A stretch of 35,323 nucleotides of DNA from an uncultured Corynebacterium sp. (GTDB lineage: Bacteria > Actinomycetota > Actinomycetes > Mycobacteriales > Mycobacteriaceae): assembly GCF_946222305.1 (NCBI RefSeq), contig NZ_CAMIHZ010000021.1, forward strand, positions 1-35,323, in the 5' to 3' direction. Shown here piece by piece: positions 24,477 through 33,172 of the stretch. A program made the translations under genes and the position numbers. The notes beneath the pieces are model-generated. The model searched no databases and was not told where the DNA came from. It worked only from the letters and a program-made list of their open reading frames with translations. Within the stretch, counting starts at the first letter, position 1; the number at the start of each line of letters is the position of its first letter.

Positions 24477-24500
24477 TACGTAGAGAACAGGAATAACCGC

Positions 24501-24713
24501 ATGCCTTACCAAACTGATTCCGAGCCACGCCGCGCTGTCGGCCCAGCCATCGCCTCCGTTGTTGCAGGCGTGATCTTGGGTGGTGCCCTGGCTTTCGGCG
24601 CCGGCGCCATGGCGGATAACACCGAGCTGCCTAACGAGAACGAGCTGGCAGTTAACGAAGACAACGCATTCCTGGGCTCCGTGCAATACGGTGGCCGCAT
24701 CTCCGACAACTAA
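24501..24713 (+). CDS. DUF2613-type small membrane protein
   Basis: This 70-aa protein has one hydrophobic segment (VGPAIASVVAGVILGGALAF) and a short acidic outer part ending VQYGGRISDN. Its size, fold plan and place just upstream of aftD match the DUF2613 mini-proteins of Mycobacteriales (Rv0236A in M. tuberculosis, from memory). Its role is unknown; constant neighbourhood with AftD suggests a partner in arabinan synthesis. AACAGGA stands upstream of the ATG. The gene is 50 bp from aftD. Confidence 0.8.
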   Translation: MPYQTDSEPRRAVGPAIASVVAGVILGGALAFGAGAMADNTELPNENELAVNEDNAFLGSVQYGGRISDN

Positions 24714-24763
24714 GTGCGCCGGCCTAGCTTAAGGCCGCCATGTGATTTCTGACTGCTGTTAGG

Positions 24764-27700
24764 TTGCAGACTCTTTCCAAACGCGCGTGGATACTGACCA
24801 CCCTGGCGTGGTTCGTTTTCGCGTTCCTGCAAGCCCCGGGGTTACTCTCCGCTGATACGAAGCTGGATCTCACCAGCGATCCATGGGGATTCCTCGCCCA
24901 GGCGCTGTATCCGTGGACAGATGCGTTTCCGCTGGGGCAGTTGCAAAACCAAGCCTACGGGTACCTGTTCCCTCACGGGCTGTTCTTTGCGTTGCTCAGT
25001 TGGTTGCCCGGGTGGATTACCCAACGATTGTGGTGGGGATTGCTGCTGGCGCTGGCTTTCACCGGCACCGTGAAACTACTAGAAGCCGCCGGGGTGGGGT
25101 CGCGCTCCTCGCGCGTCATTGCGGGAATCCTTTTCGCACTCTCCCCGCGGGTACTGACCACCCTTGGCGCGATCAGCTCCGAAGCTTGGACCGTGGCATT
25201 AGTGCCGTGGGTTCTACTGCCTGTGGTGCGCGTATTCTCCCTCGTTCGCGGTTCGACGCGTTTTGATAAACGCCTGCGAACCCGGCTGGCTTGGGCGGGC
25301 TTGAGTAGCGCCGTCGCGGTCCTATGCCTCGGCGCTGTCAACGCTGTCGCCACCGCCGCTGCCACGTTGCCGGCTTTCCTGTGGTGGCTCGCGGTGTTCG
25401 TCAGCGGGCGGGCCGGGGTGGCGTCGGTACAAAAAGAAAAGCACCTGCCAACAGAAGGCACCCTGCACACAAGAAGCCCCGCGCCAACAGTAGAGATCGC
25501 ACCCGCAGAGACCAACAACACGCCTCGCAGACAACGCCGGCTGACCCGCCTAGCGGCCGCGTACTTCGCGCTGTGGTGGGTGCCGGCCGGGCTGCTGGCG
25601 ACGTTCTGGTGGATCGGGCCGCTGCTGATTCTGGGTCGATACTCGCCACCGTTCACCGACTACATCGAAAGTTCGTCGCTGACCACGCGCTGGCTCAATC
25701 CGCTGGAGGTGCTGCGCGGGACGACCTCGTGGACCCCGTTCCTCTCCCCCGAACGCGCCGGTGGCAACGCCCTGGTCACGGAGCCGGTGTTCATCGTCGC
25801 CACGCTGCTGGTGGCGCTGCTCGGCCTGTGGGGAATGCGGAAGCTACCGCTGCGCTGGTGGCTGATCTTCAGCGTGGGATTCCTTGTGATGGTCGCAGCC
25901 GTGGATCAGTTCAGCCCCATCTCGCAGGTGTATCGCGCGTTCCTGGACGGGCCGGGGGCGGCGCTGCGCAACCTGCACAAGTTCGATCCCCTTGTACGCC
26001 TGCCACTGGTGGCGGGCGTGGCTGTGGCGTTGCAGCGCGTGGAATGGCCGGGGCTCAGCCGCGAACGCTGGCGCCAATGGCAACATCCAGAGAAGAACCT
26101 CGCCGTGCCGCGCGCCATTGCCGTCGGCCTGCTGCTGGCGATCGTCACGGCCACCGGGTGGTCTGGCCGCATCCCCACTGCCGATGCTTATCGCAGCGTG
26201 CCGTCTTTTTGGTCCGACGCCACCCAGTGGCTCAACGCCAACGCCTCCGGGCAGGGCTCGGGTAATGCCTCGACCCCGGCGCGCACGATGATCCTGCCCG
26301 AGGCTCGATTCGGTAGGCAGACGTGGGGCAATACCCGCGATGAGCCCGCGCAGCCCTGGCTGGATGTGCCGTGGGTGGTACGCGATTCCGTGCCGCTGGT
26401 GCAGCCGGAAGCGATCCGTGGATTGGACGGTGTGCAGCGGGAAGTGCACTCCGGAGCTGCAATTCCTTCGCTAGCAGCGACGTTGCGCAACCAGGGCGTG
26501 GGATTCGTGGTGGTCCGCAGCGATCTGACTGTGGCCGCGGATACCCCCGGGCCGAAGGCTGTGCTGAAGACGTTGCAGCGCTCGGGCGGTTTCCACGAGG
26601 TTGCCACGTTCGGCGATGAGCAGCAGGTGCGCATCTTCCGCGTTGGCGATGGGGACGCGGGCCAGCCACCACTGGGTGGCGGCCTGCGCCTGGTGGATGC
26701 CGAAAACGTGGAGGTTGTCCACGCCGGGCCCGAAGCCTTGCCCCGACTGGACGCTGCCGATGCCGCTTTGGGGCGCCGTGGGGAGGCGCGCACGCGGGTG
26801 CTGGACGCGCAGATCCCGCGGAACCTACGGGAAAAAGTCTTCGGTCCTGCGCAAACCGTGACAGACACCCCGGCTATCCGCGAGCACAACTATGGCAATG
26901 TCGTCAGCGCGGATTCCGAGATCCGTGCTGCGGAGGACCACAGTTCGCTGCTGAATCCTGTGAAGGATTACCCCATGCGAATGGACAGTGTGGGGCAGCT
27001 AGAATCGGGGTCGCGTGTGGCGGCGGAAGCTGCTGGCAGTGTGACGAACCAGCCCATGCCCAACGTGTTTAGAACGAAGGTCCGCGAAGCCGGCGGCCGG
27101 GTGGTCGCTAGTTCTTCAGCCAGTGATCCGACGTCCTTCGGTGGCGCCTCCACGATTAGTTCCCCCACCGCTGCTGTGGATCAGGTGAAGGAAACCGCGT
27201 GGCGCCCCGCGCCTGGTGTGGCTCCCGGCCAATGGATTGAACTCCGCTTGGATACTCCTGTCACCCGTCCGGAACTGACGATCCTCACCCAGGGTGCGCC
27301 TACGCGCTTGAAGGTTTCCACTTCTTTTCGTGGCAAGACGGTAGCCAGCACCACAGCCACGACCAGGCGCGGCGAGGAGAACAAGGTCTCCGTCCCGGCG
27401 GGTAGGGCCGATGCGATCCGTCTGACGATCATCTCCGCGTTTGGTGATTTCGGCCTGGCGGAGGCGACCGTGCGGGACAACGATCGGGACATCACCCCGC
27501 GGCGCATCGTCTCGGTACCGGATCCGAACCAGGCCGCCAATAACAACGGCGGAGCTAGTGGCAATCCCAACAGCACTCGCGCAAACGCTCCCCGCGCCAA
27601 CCGTTTCGTGTTCGGACAGGAAATCCCCGAATCCACCATGATTCGCGAGTTCACCGTGCCGGGCCCCACCGGTTCCCGCACCCCTTTTGTCATCCACACC

Positions 27701-28564
27701 GACCGCTGCGGCACGCGCACCCCGGCTAGGGTCAAAATCGACGATAGGGCATACCGTTGCGGCGACGTCGTCCAGCTCACTGCCGGCACGCATGTGGTGC
27801 GCAGCCACGATCGCTGGGTGGCCCTTTCCATCGCCGAACCGCTGTACGCGGCCGCCATCGGGAAAGCACCGAGCGCGCAACCTGTTGGCGTCGGTAAAGA
27901 AACCGCTGCCCCGGCAACCCAAACCCCCGCGCCAGCAACCACTGCCACACCGGGAACGGAATCCGCCGAGATCGCCGCGTCCGACAAACCCCGCATCATC
28001 TACTCTCCGTCGCAGGCCAATCCGGGCCGGCAGGCTTCGATCGCAGGCTACGACGATAAACTGCAGCCGGTCACCATCAACGGTTGGCAGCAGGGCTGGG
28101 TTGTACCCGCGGGCGTGGGCGGCGCGTTGACCATCGAGTTCGCGCCGACCTCCACCTACCGCACGTGGTTGGCAGTGGGCTTGGTCGCGGGCTTGATCCT
28201 CGTCGCAGTGTGGGCCGCACTCGGGGTATCCATGCGCCGCCGCGGGTGGTTCGCCCAGAACCTACCTACGCGCGCTGTCCCTTCAGCTTCTTCTATACCG
28301 ACGCCCCTTACCGCCCCCGCTCCGGCTCGCAGCAGTTCACGGGTTTCGCAGTGGCTGGCGCGAATCAACGTGGTGCTGTTCGGGTTGTCTTCGACGGTCG
28401 CGTTGGTCCTAGCATCGCGGGGACCGTGGGGCGCCGGCGGGACGTACGCCGGCGATCAGTTGGCGACTGGCCTGGCCTTGGGCGTGGCCATGGTCTGCGC
28501 ACTCGTGCGTTGTTTCCACCACGCGTTGATGTGCCGGCGCGCGGGTTCTTCCACCAGCGAATAA
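24764..28564 (+). CDS. aftD: Arabinofuranosyltransferase AftD
   Basis: This 1266-aa GT-C membrane enzyme adds arabinofuranose from decaprenyl-phospho-arabinose to arabinogalactan/lipoarabinomannan. The N-terminal part has many hydrophobic segments, and the first outer loop carries the acidic ADTKLDLTSDPWGFLAQALY expected of the active site. DUF3367-type features follow. Residues about 800-905 form a discoidin/CBM-like beta domain (EWxxA-type start, PGQWIELRLDTPVTRPELTI). The C-terminal end has two or three more helices (about 1134-1155 and 1200-1245). The start is a TTG with a weak AGG; an in-frame ATG at 24740 is followed at once by a stop. The 3' end overlaps the convergent acyltransferase gene by 109 bp. 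Confidence 0.92.
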   Translation: MQTLSKRAWILTTLAWFVFAFLQAPGLLSADTKLDLTSDPWGFLAQALYPWTDAFPLGQLQNQAYGYLFPHGLFFALLSWLPGWITQRLWWGLLLALAFTGTVKLLEAAGVGSRSSRVIAGILFALSPRVLTTLGAISSEAWTVALVPWVLLPVVRVFSLVRGSTRFDKRLRTRLAWAGLSSAVAVLCLGAVNAVATAAATLPAFLWWLAVFVSGRAGVASVQKEKHLPTEGTLHTRSPAPTVEIAPAETNNTPRRQRRLTRLAAAYFALWWVPAGLLATFWWIGPLLILGRYSPPFTDYIESSSLTTRWLNPLEVLRGTTSWTPFLSPERAGGNALVTEPVFIVATLLVALLGLWGMRKLPLRWWLIFSVGFLVMVAAVDQFSPISQVYRAFLDGPGAALRNLHKFDPLVRLPLVAGVAVALQRVEWPGLSRERWRQWQHPEKNLAVPRAIAVGLLLAIVTATGWSGRIPTADAYRSVPSFWSDATQWLNANASGQGSGNASTPARTMILPEARFGRQTWGNTRDEPAQPWLDVPWVVRDSVPLVQPEAIRGLDGVQREVHSGAAIPSLAATLRNQGVGFVVVRSDLTVAADTPGPKAVLKTLQRSGGFHEVATFGDEQQVRIFRVGDGDAGQPPLGGGLRLVDAENVEVVHAGPEALPRLDAADAALGRRGEARTRVLDAQIPRNLREKVFGPAQTVTDTPAIREHNYGNVVSADSEIRAAEDHSSLLNPVKDYPMRMDSVGQLESGSRVAAEAAGSVTNQPMPNVFRTKVREAGGRVVASSSASDPTSFGGASTISSPTAAVDQVKETAWRPAPGVAPGQWIELRLDTPVTRPELTILTQGAPTRLKVSTSFRGKTVASTTATTRRGEENKVSVPAGRADAIRLTIISAFGDFGLAEATVRDNDRDITPRRIVSVPDPNQAANNNGGASGNPNSTRANAPRANRFVFGQEIPESTMIREFTVPGPTGSRTPFVIHTDRCGTRTPARVKIDDRAYRCGDVVQLTAGTHVVRSHDRWVALSIAEPLYAAAIGKAPSAQPVGVGKETAAPATQTPAPATTATPGTESAEIAASDKPRIIYSPSQANPGRQASIAGYDDKLQPVTINGWQQGWVVPAGVGGALTIEFAPTSTYRTWLAVGLVAGLILVAVWAALGVSMRRRGWFAQNLPTRAVPSASSIPTPLTAPAPARSSSRVSQWLARINVVLFGLSSTVALVLASRGPWGAGGTYAGDQLATGLALGVAMVCALVRCFHHALMCRRAGSSTSE

Positions 28565-29616
28565 CTCAAGGCAGCCACGGGCACGGTCAGCACGAAGGTC
28601 GCCACCATGACTAGCGCGGTATGGCCGGAGAAAAGGTTGATTCCGAGCAGCGGAAACACCAGCGACAACATTGCCATGTGCCACAGGAAGATGGAATACG
28701 ACCAGCGCCCCAGCGCCTGCATCCACGGGCTTTCTAAGAACGCCGAGCGTGGAGCTAAGGCATAGGGAGTAATCAACGAGGCGGCGAACACCAAGCCATA
28801 CAACGTGCGCCGAGCGAACTCCGCGGGTTCTGCGTGGGTCAGGCCTTCTGGTCCGTCGGAGGCCGCGACCGCGAGCATCGCGATTGCCAGCAGCCAGAAC
28901 ACCGGTCGGATACGAGTGATGATGCGCTCTGTGCGTGGTCCGCTGATCCCTTCGAGCTCGGCGGAGAGCAGGCCCACGCCGAACCACGCGATAAACGCCG
29001 GTGGCATGATGTGCGGGTTCAGCTCCCCCGGCCCTGGGGCTTCCGCGAATGCGGGGATGAACGCCCAACCGAAACTCAGCGCGCTCAGCGCAATGATGAT
29101 GCCCACGCGCACCGCACGGTTGCGCCTGCCGAACGCGATCGCCAGCAGCGGCATCACGAGGTAGAAAGCCATCTCTACACACAGGGACCACAGGTGCGTG
29201 AGCCCGCCGAGCAGCCCGTGGCCGATGTAAATCTGGCCCAGGAACAGATTCGCGATCATGGCCAGCACGCCCGGCCTGCCGGCAACGGGGAAGATCAGGA
29301 GTACCGCTATGACCGTCACCCAGTAGGCGGGCATGATCCGGCCCACACGTTTGACGTAGTATCCAGCGATGGCGCGGAGGTTGGCGGCGTCGGTGGACAA
29401 AGAGAAAGAGCCGTGATGACCGCGCCACAGCAGGAAACCCGACAGGGCAAAGAACACCGGCACGAAGAAATCGGTGCGGGCCATCATGCGGTTGAAAAGG
29501 GAACCGTGATCGGCGCCGGTTTGGAAAGCTACGTGGGTGACGATGATTCCGCAGCACGCGATAGCGCGGAGGCCTTCGAGCGCGGGGAGAAACCGGGGGC
29601 GGGTGGTGGAGGTCAT
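28456..29616 (-). CDS. tmaT: Membrane acyltransferase family 3, TmaT-like
   Basis: This 386-aa protein belongs to the OafA/acyltransferase-3 family, with about ten membrane helices. The N-terminal motif LPALEGLRAIACCGIIVTHV includes the usual GLRxIA and the conserved histidine. VEEPARRHINAWW at the end is the common closing motif. From memory, the C. glutamicum protein in this position, next to the DUF3068 gene (NCgl2759), is TmaT, which acetylates trehalose monomycolate before MmpL export; I assign this by synteny and family. It is divergent from lmcA and tail-to-tail with aftD, overlapping it by 109 bp. Confidence 0.82.
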   Translation of the reverse strand: MTSTTRPRFLPALEGLRAIACCGIIVTHVAFQTGADHGSLFNRMMARTDFFVPVFFALSGFLLWRGHHGSFSLSTDAANLRAIAGYYVKRVGRIMPAYWVTVIAVLLIFPVAGRPGVLAMIANLFLGQIYIGHGLLGGLTHLWSLCVEMAFYLVMPLLAIAFGRRNRAVRVGIIIALSALSFGWAFIPAFAEAPGPGELNPHIMPPAFIAWFGVGLLSAELEGISGPRTERIITRIRPVFWLLAIAMLAVAASDGPEGLTHAEPAEFARRTLYGLVFAASLITPYALAPRSAFLESPWMQALGRWSYSIFLWHMAMLSLVFPLLGINLFSGHTALVMVATFVLTVPVAALSYSLVEEPARRHINAWWKQRTSAQTMATPKARPVAN

Positions 29617-29806
29617 GAGAATCAGCGATCAGCTTAACTCATGTGGCGTGTGTGACTACCCTCTTATGCAAAATTTTCAGCGTTTTGCCACCAGAAACTA
29701 ATTCATTTAGTTAAAGTGTGAGAATCTTCTCACGCGATTAGCCAAGGTACTGCACGGATAGCGCGGAGATTTTACTAAGTAACGCAACAAGTCAGGACAC
29801 GAATCC
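29617..29806. promoter_or_regulatory. Divergent tmaT/lmcA promoter region with palindrome
   Basis: The 190-bp gap contains the palindrome GTGAGAATCTTCTCAC at 29718-29733 (7-bp arms around TC), a good operator candidate or a short hairpin. TAAGCT stands 14 bases before the tmaT ATG on the minus strand and may be its -10. The central part is A+T-rich. Which gene the palindrome controls cannot be told. Confidence 0.4.
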
Positions 29807-31177
29807 ATGAAGAAGGTACTTTCCTCCCTCTTGATCATCCTGGGCGCCGCCATGCTGATCTTCGCGATCGCACTGCCCACCTACGTTGTTCCCAAGGGCA
29901 AGGTTTTGCCGAAGGACATCGTTTCCACCACCGGTACGGATCCGATTAAGGGCAACTTGCTGGACGCGAATGCGTTGGCAGAAGGCAAGCCCGTATCCGG
30001 TAAGGAAAACCTCCCAGAGTGCCGTGGCAAGGATAAGCAGGTGAGCTGCTTTATCTGGAAGGATCTGGAGCTGCAGTCCCAGCGCTTCACCCGCGCCCAG
30101 GAGCCAACCGACGACAAGGTGGTGACTTTGGAGGCTGGTCAGACCCTGTTCCGCACCGACCGTGAGGAGCCAAAGAACCTGGTTAACGCGACTGTGGACC
30201 GCGTGACCCTGGATCGTAAGACCCAAATGCCCGTTGCCGACCCAGTATCCACCCTGGATGTGAACGCGCCAGCGCTGAACCCTAACGGTGAAGCTTCCAT
30301 TGGCCCATTTACCCGTCCGGGCATCCAATACCAGTTCCCTATGGGCACCGATCGTCGTTCCTACGATTACTTCGATACCCAGGCTTTGAAGGCTCAGCCA
30401 ATCGACTACGTCGGTGAGGAAGAGCTGGATGGCGAGAAGGTCTACAAGTTCGAGCAGACCGTGGATCCTGTAGAGCTCTACCCACGCTTGAAGGAGCAGC
30501 TGGAGGCCGATGGCGATCTGTCCAAGGCCGACGAGAGCACCCTAGCTTCGCTGCGTTTGAAGTTCCCAGCCAAGATCTGGGGTCTGGATGAAGCAGCGGC
30601 TAAGGATACCGCCAAGTCTGCCGACAACAAGGACGACAAGAAGGACGGCGATAAGAAGGACGAGAAGAGCTCTGAGGTCGAGCTATCCCGCTTCTACACC
30701 GTGCACCGCACCCTGTGGGTTCAGCCAGATACCGGCGTGATCGTCAACGGTAAGGAAGACATCTGGCAGTACTACGCGAAGGATCAGGACGAGGCTAACA
30801 AGATGGCTCAGCCTGAAAATCGCGAAAAGGAAATGAACGATCCGAAGCGCACCGCGCTGCATATTCCGGGTGAGTGGAACGATGCCTCCCGTGCGGCTCA
30901 GATGGATAAGGCCAAGGAGGGCCTGAAGACCCTGAAGACCATGGGCACCACCGTTCCCTGGATCCTCGGCCCGCTGGGACTGTTGCTGCTGCTGGCTGGC
31001 CTGATCATGGCTCTGAAGCGCCGCCGCGCCGAGCGCCACGCGAATGCTGATTACTACGGGGACGACGACACCCGCGTCGTCCACCGCGACGAGCGCGATG
31101 TTGACCACAGTGTTGACCGTGGCACCGACTACGGTGATGGACGTGGTGACGGCCACGGCACTGCCCGCCGCGTCTAG
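29807..31177 (+). CDS. lmcA: DUF3068 protein, LmcA-like
   Basis: This 456-aa protein has an N-terminal membrane anchor (about residues 5-25, LLIILGAAMLIFAIALP), a large outer domain, and a C-terminal helix (about 383-403, PWILGPLGLLLLLAGLIMAL). A charged cytoplasmic tail rich in Asp, Arg and His follows. This is the DUF3068 plan. From memory the C. glutamicum homologue NCgl2760 and its mycobacterial counterpart LmcA are needed for lipomannan maturation and lipoarabinomannan synthesis. A lysine/aspartate-rich low-complexity run at about residues 267-289 (DKKDGDKKDEKSS) interrupts the domain. Codons are strongly biased, as in abundant proteins. AGGAC precedes the ATG. Confidence 0.88.
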   Translation: MKKVLSSLLIILGAAMLIFAIALPTYVVPKGKVLPKDIVSTTGTDPIKGNLLDANALAEGKPVSGKENLPECRGKDKQVSCFIWKDLELQSQRFTRAQEPTDDKVVTLEAGQTLFRTDREEPKNLVNATVDRVTLDRKTQMPVADPVSTLDVNAPALNPNGEASIGPFTRPGIQYQFPMGTDRRSYDYFDTQALKAQPIDYVGEEELDGEKVYKFEQTVDPVELYPRLKEQLEADGDLSKADESTLASLRLKFPAKIWGLDEAAAKDTAKSADNKDDKKDGDKKDEKSSEVELSRFYTVHRTLWVQPDTGVIVNGKEDIWQYYAKDQDEANKMAQPENREKEMNDPKRTALHIPGEWNDASRAAQMDKAKEGLKTLKTMGTTVPWILGPLGLLLLLAGLIMALKRRRAERHANADYYGDDDTRVVHRDERDVDHSVDRGTDYGDGRGDGHGTARRV

Positions 31178-31210
31178 GAACCCCCGCGACCGTGCACTAA
31201 GGTTGGGCAG

Positions 31211-33172
31211 GTGAAAAGCAGCACCACAAAGTTCGAACCACGCACGCGGCACGACGGTCTGCCGCATCAGAATCCGTGGATTATTCCCGCGTGGTCCGTG
31301 CTGCTTTCTGTCCTCACACTGTGGCCCTTCTGGGCCGCACTGACCACGGAGGACATGACCAACAAGGCCTTTGCCTTGCGCGACATGTTCATCCCCGCCC
31401 ATGTGACTGCGAACAGCATCACGACGGGCGCAACCCAAGGCGCACCGCGCGCTGTTCCGCAAGACACGGTTCTTGCGATTATCTCCCCCGGCATTCCGGC
31501 TTCCACTATTGCTGCACTAATTATGGTGCTCAGTGGTGCTTTGGGGGCCTTCGCCGCCGCTAAGATGGTGCAGACCATGGCCGGCGGCCGTCTTATTGCC
31601 CAGTTCGCAGCCAGCCTGTTGACACTGTGGAATCCTTTCGTCGTTGAGCGTTTGCTGCAGGGCCATTGGTCCCTGGTCGCGGCCGCGGTTCTTTTGCCGG
31701 CCGTAGCCTACTTCGCAGCTTCCCGCCTGTGGGGGATGTTGCTGCTCACGATGACCATTTGTGCTTTGACGCCAACCGGCGTGATCTTGGCAGCCATCAT
31801 CGCCCTGCCTTTCGTGACGAAGTGGTCCGAGCGGTTTTGGGTATTCCTAGCCAGCTTGCTGCTAAGTTCTCCCTGGCTGATCGCTTCCGTGGTGAATGCC
31901 CGGACGGTGGGTGGCACCTTGGCCGACCCCGCTTCGGCTGCGGTGTTCGCGCCACGTGCGGAGCATAACACCGGCACGTTTGGTTCGTTGTTGAGTTTGG
32001 GCGGAATCTGGAATGTGGAGGCCACCGCCCCGTCCCGTCATGCACTTTCGGAATACTTGGGCATCGCACTCATCACGATTTTGATGCTCGGCATCCGCGA
32101 GCTGTGGCGCGTGTACAAGGGCCTAACCATCCTGACTTTGGCCGCATTCCTCTTCCCCGCGTTGCTATCGACCGGGGTGGGCTTGAGTGTGATGGGCTGG
32201 CTCATCAACACCATTCCCGGCGCGGGCCTGCTGCGCGATTCGCAGAAGTACATCGCGCTCGCCCTGCCGGGCATGGTGCTACTAACAGGTGTGGTCGTCG
32301 AGCGCATGGACTACCGGCGCGACCGTTCCAAGTCGTTCTTCCTCGGCCCCGAAGCCGGCGTGAAGTCCAACTCCGCCCGCTGGCTACAGCGCGGTGTGGG
32401 ATTGTTGTTGTGCGCACTGATCATCGGCAACATCCCCGGCTTGCCGCAGGACCTCAAGCCAGTTGCAGCTCGCCCGTTATCGCCGGTGTGGGAGCAGATC
32501 TCTAATTCGGTTTCCGCAGCCCCGCGGGGCAAAGTCCTGCTGCTGCCACCGGGCAACTACCGCATACACGGTGGATACCCGGTCATCGACCCAGCGCTGA
32601 AGCTGCTACCGGGCACTCCCTTGGATCCGGGTTATTTGGTTGTCGATGGGCGCATCGTCGATGGCGATAAGACTTCCATGGAGTTGTTGCTGGCAATCAT
32701 GCAGGGTCGCGATACCCTCGAGGAAAACGGTGTGGGCTGGGTGCTCATCGACTGGGGTTCGGTTTCCCCAGGACTGGATATGTCCCGCGCGGTCAAGGCG
32801 CTGAAGGACGGCGGTTACCAGCGCACTCTGGATATTGATGGCTACTCGCTATACCGCATCCCCAACCCGAACTTGGACAACGAGCAGATCACGGATGTTC
32901 CCGTCCGTATCGGCATCGGCTTGTACTGGTTGGTCGCCACGATCGGTTTCTGGCTGGCCATGTGGGCGCTGTATGCAGCGTGGGCACGCTACCCGAACTG
33001 GTGGCACTGGAAGTATCTTTCCGGCAGGGTGGCGGTACCCGATCAATCCTGCACGAAGGGCGATCCATCCGGCACGAGAAACGCTCCAGCCAGCACGAAG
33101 GGCGCCCAGGCTGACATGAAATCTGCTCAGGCTCGCGACGAATCCGGCGAAACCACTTCCTCCAACAGCTGA
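31211..33172 (+). CDS. Polytopic membrane protein, Rv0226c-like
   Basis: This 653-aa protein has about eleven hydrophobic segments, starting IIPAWSVLLSVLTLWPFWAA and including IAALIMVLSGALGAFAAAK and IGIGLYWLVATIGFWLAMWA near the end. The first outer loop has acidic residues (TTEDMTNKAF, LRDMF) and WNPFVVERLLQGHW follows, so a GT-C-like fold is possible but not shown. Position after lmcA and before a GT4 gene matches Rv0226c, whose role I do not know. The tail beyond the last helix (about residues 615-653) is low complexity with repeated TKG/SA units. The start is GTG, 33 bp after lmcA. The last 46 bp overlap the convergent GT4 gene. Confidence 0.8.
   Translation: MKSSTTKFEPRTRHDGLPHQNPWIIPAWSVLLSVLTLWPFWAALTTEDMTNKAFALRDMFIPAHVTANSITTGATQGAPRAVPQDTVLAIISPGIPASTIAALIMVLSGALGAFAAAKMVQTMAGGRLIAQFAASLLTLWNPFVVERLLQGHWSLVAAAVLLPAVAYFAASRLWGMLLLTMTICALTPTGVILAAIIALPFVTKWSERFWVFLASLLLSSPWLIASVVNARTVGGTLADPASAAVFAPRAEHNTGTFGSLLSLGGIWNVEATAPSRHALSEYLGIALITILMLGIRELWRVYKGLTILTLAAFLFPALLSTGVGLSVMGWLINTIPGAGLLRDSQKYIALALPGMVLLTGVVVERMDYRRDRSKSFFLGPEAGVKSNSARWLQRGVGLLLCALIIGNIPGLPQDLKPVAARPLSPVWEQISNSVSAAPRGKVLLLPPGNYRIHGGYPVIDPALKLLPGTPLDPGYLVVDGRIVDGDKTSMELLLAIMQGRDTLEENGVGWVLIDWGSVSPGLDMSRAVKALKDGGYQRTLDIDGYSLYRIPNPNLDNEQITDVPVRIGIGLYWLVATIGFWLAMWALYAAWARYPNWWHWKYLSGRVAVPDQSCTKGDPSGTRNAPASTKGAQADMKSAQARDESGETTSSNS

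Noticed and set aside
28834..29637. A 267-codon plus-strand frame
   Set aside because: Antisense to the acyltransferase with its clear family motifs; composition is that of a shadow frame.
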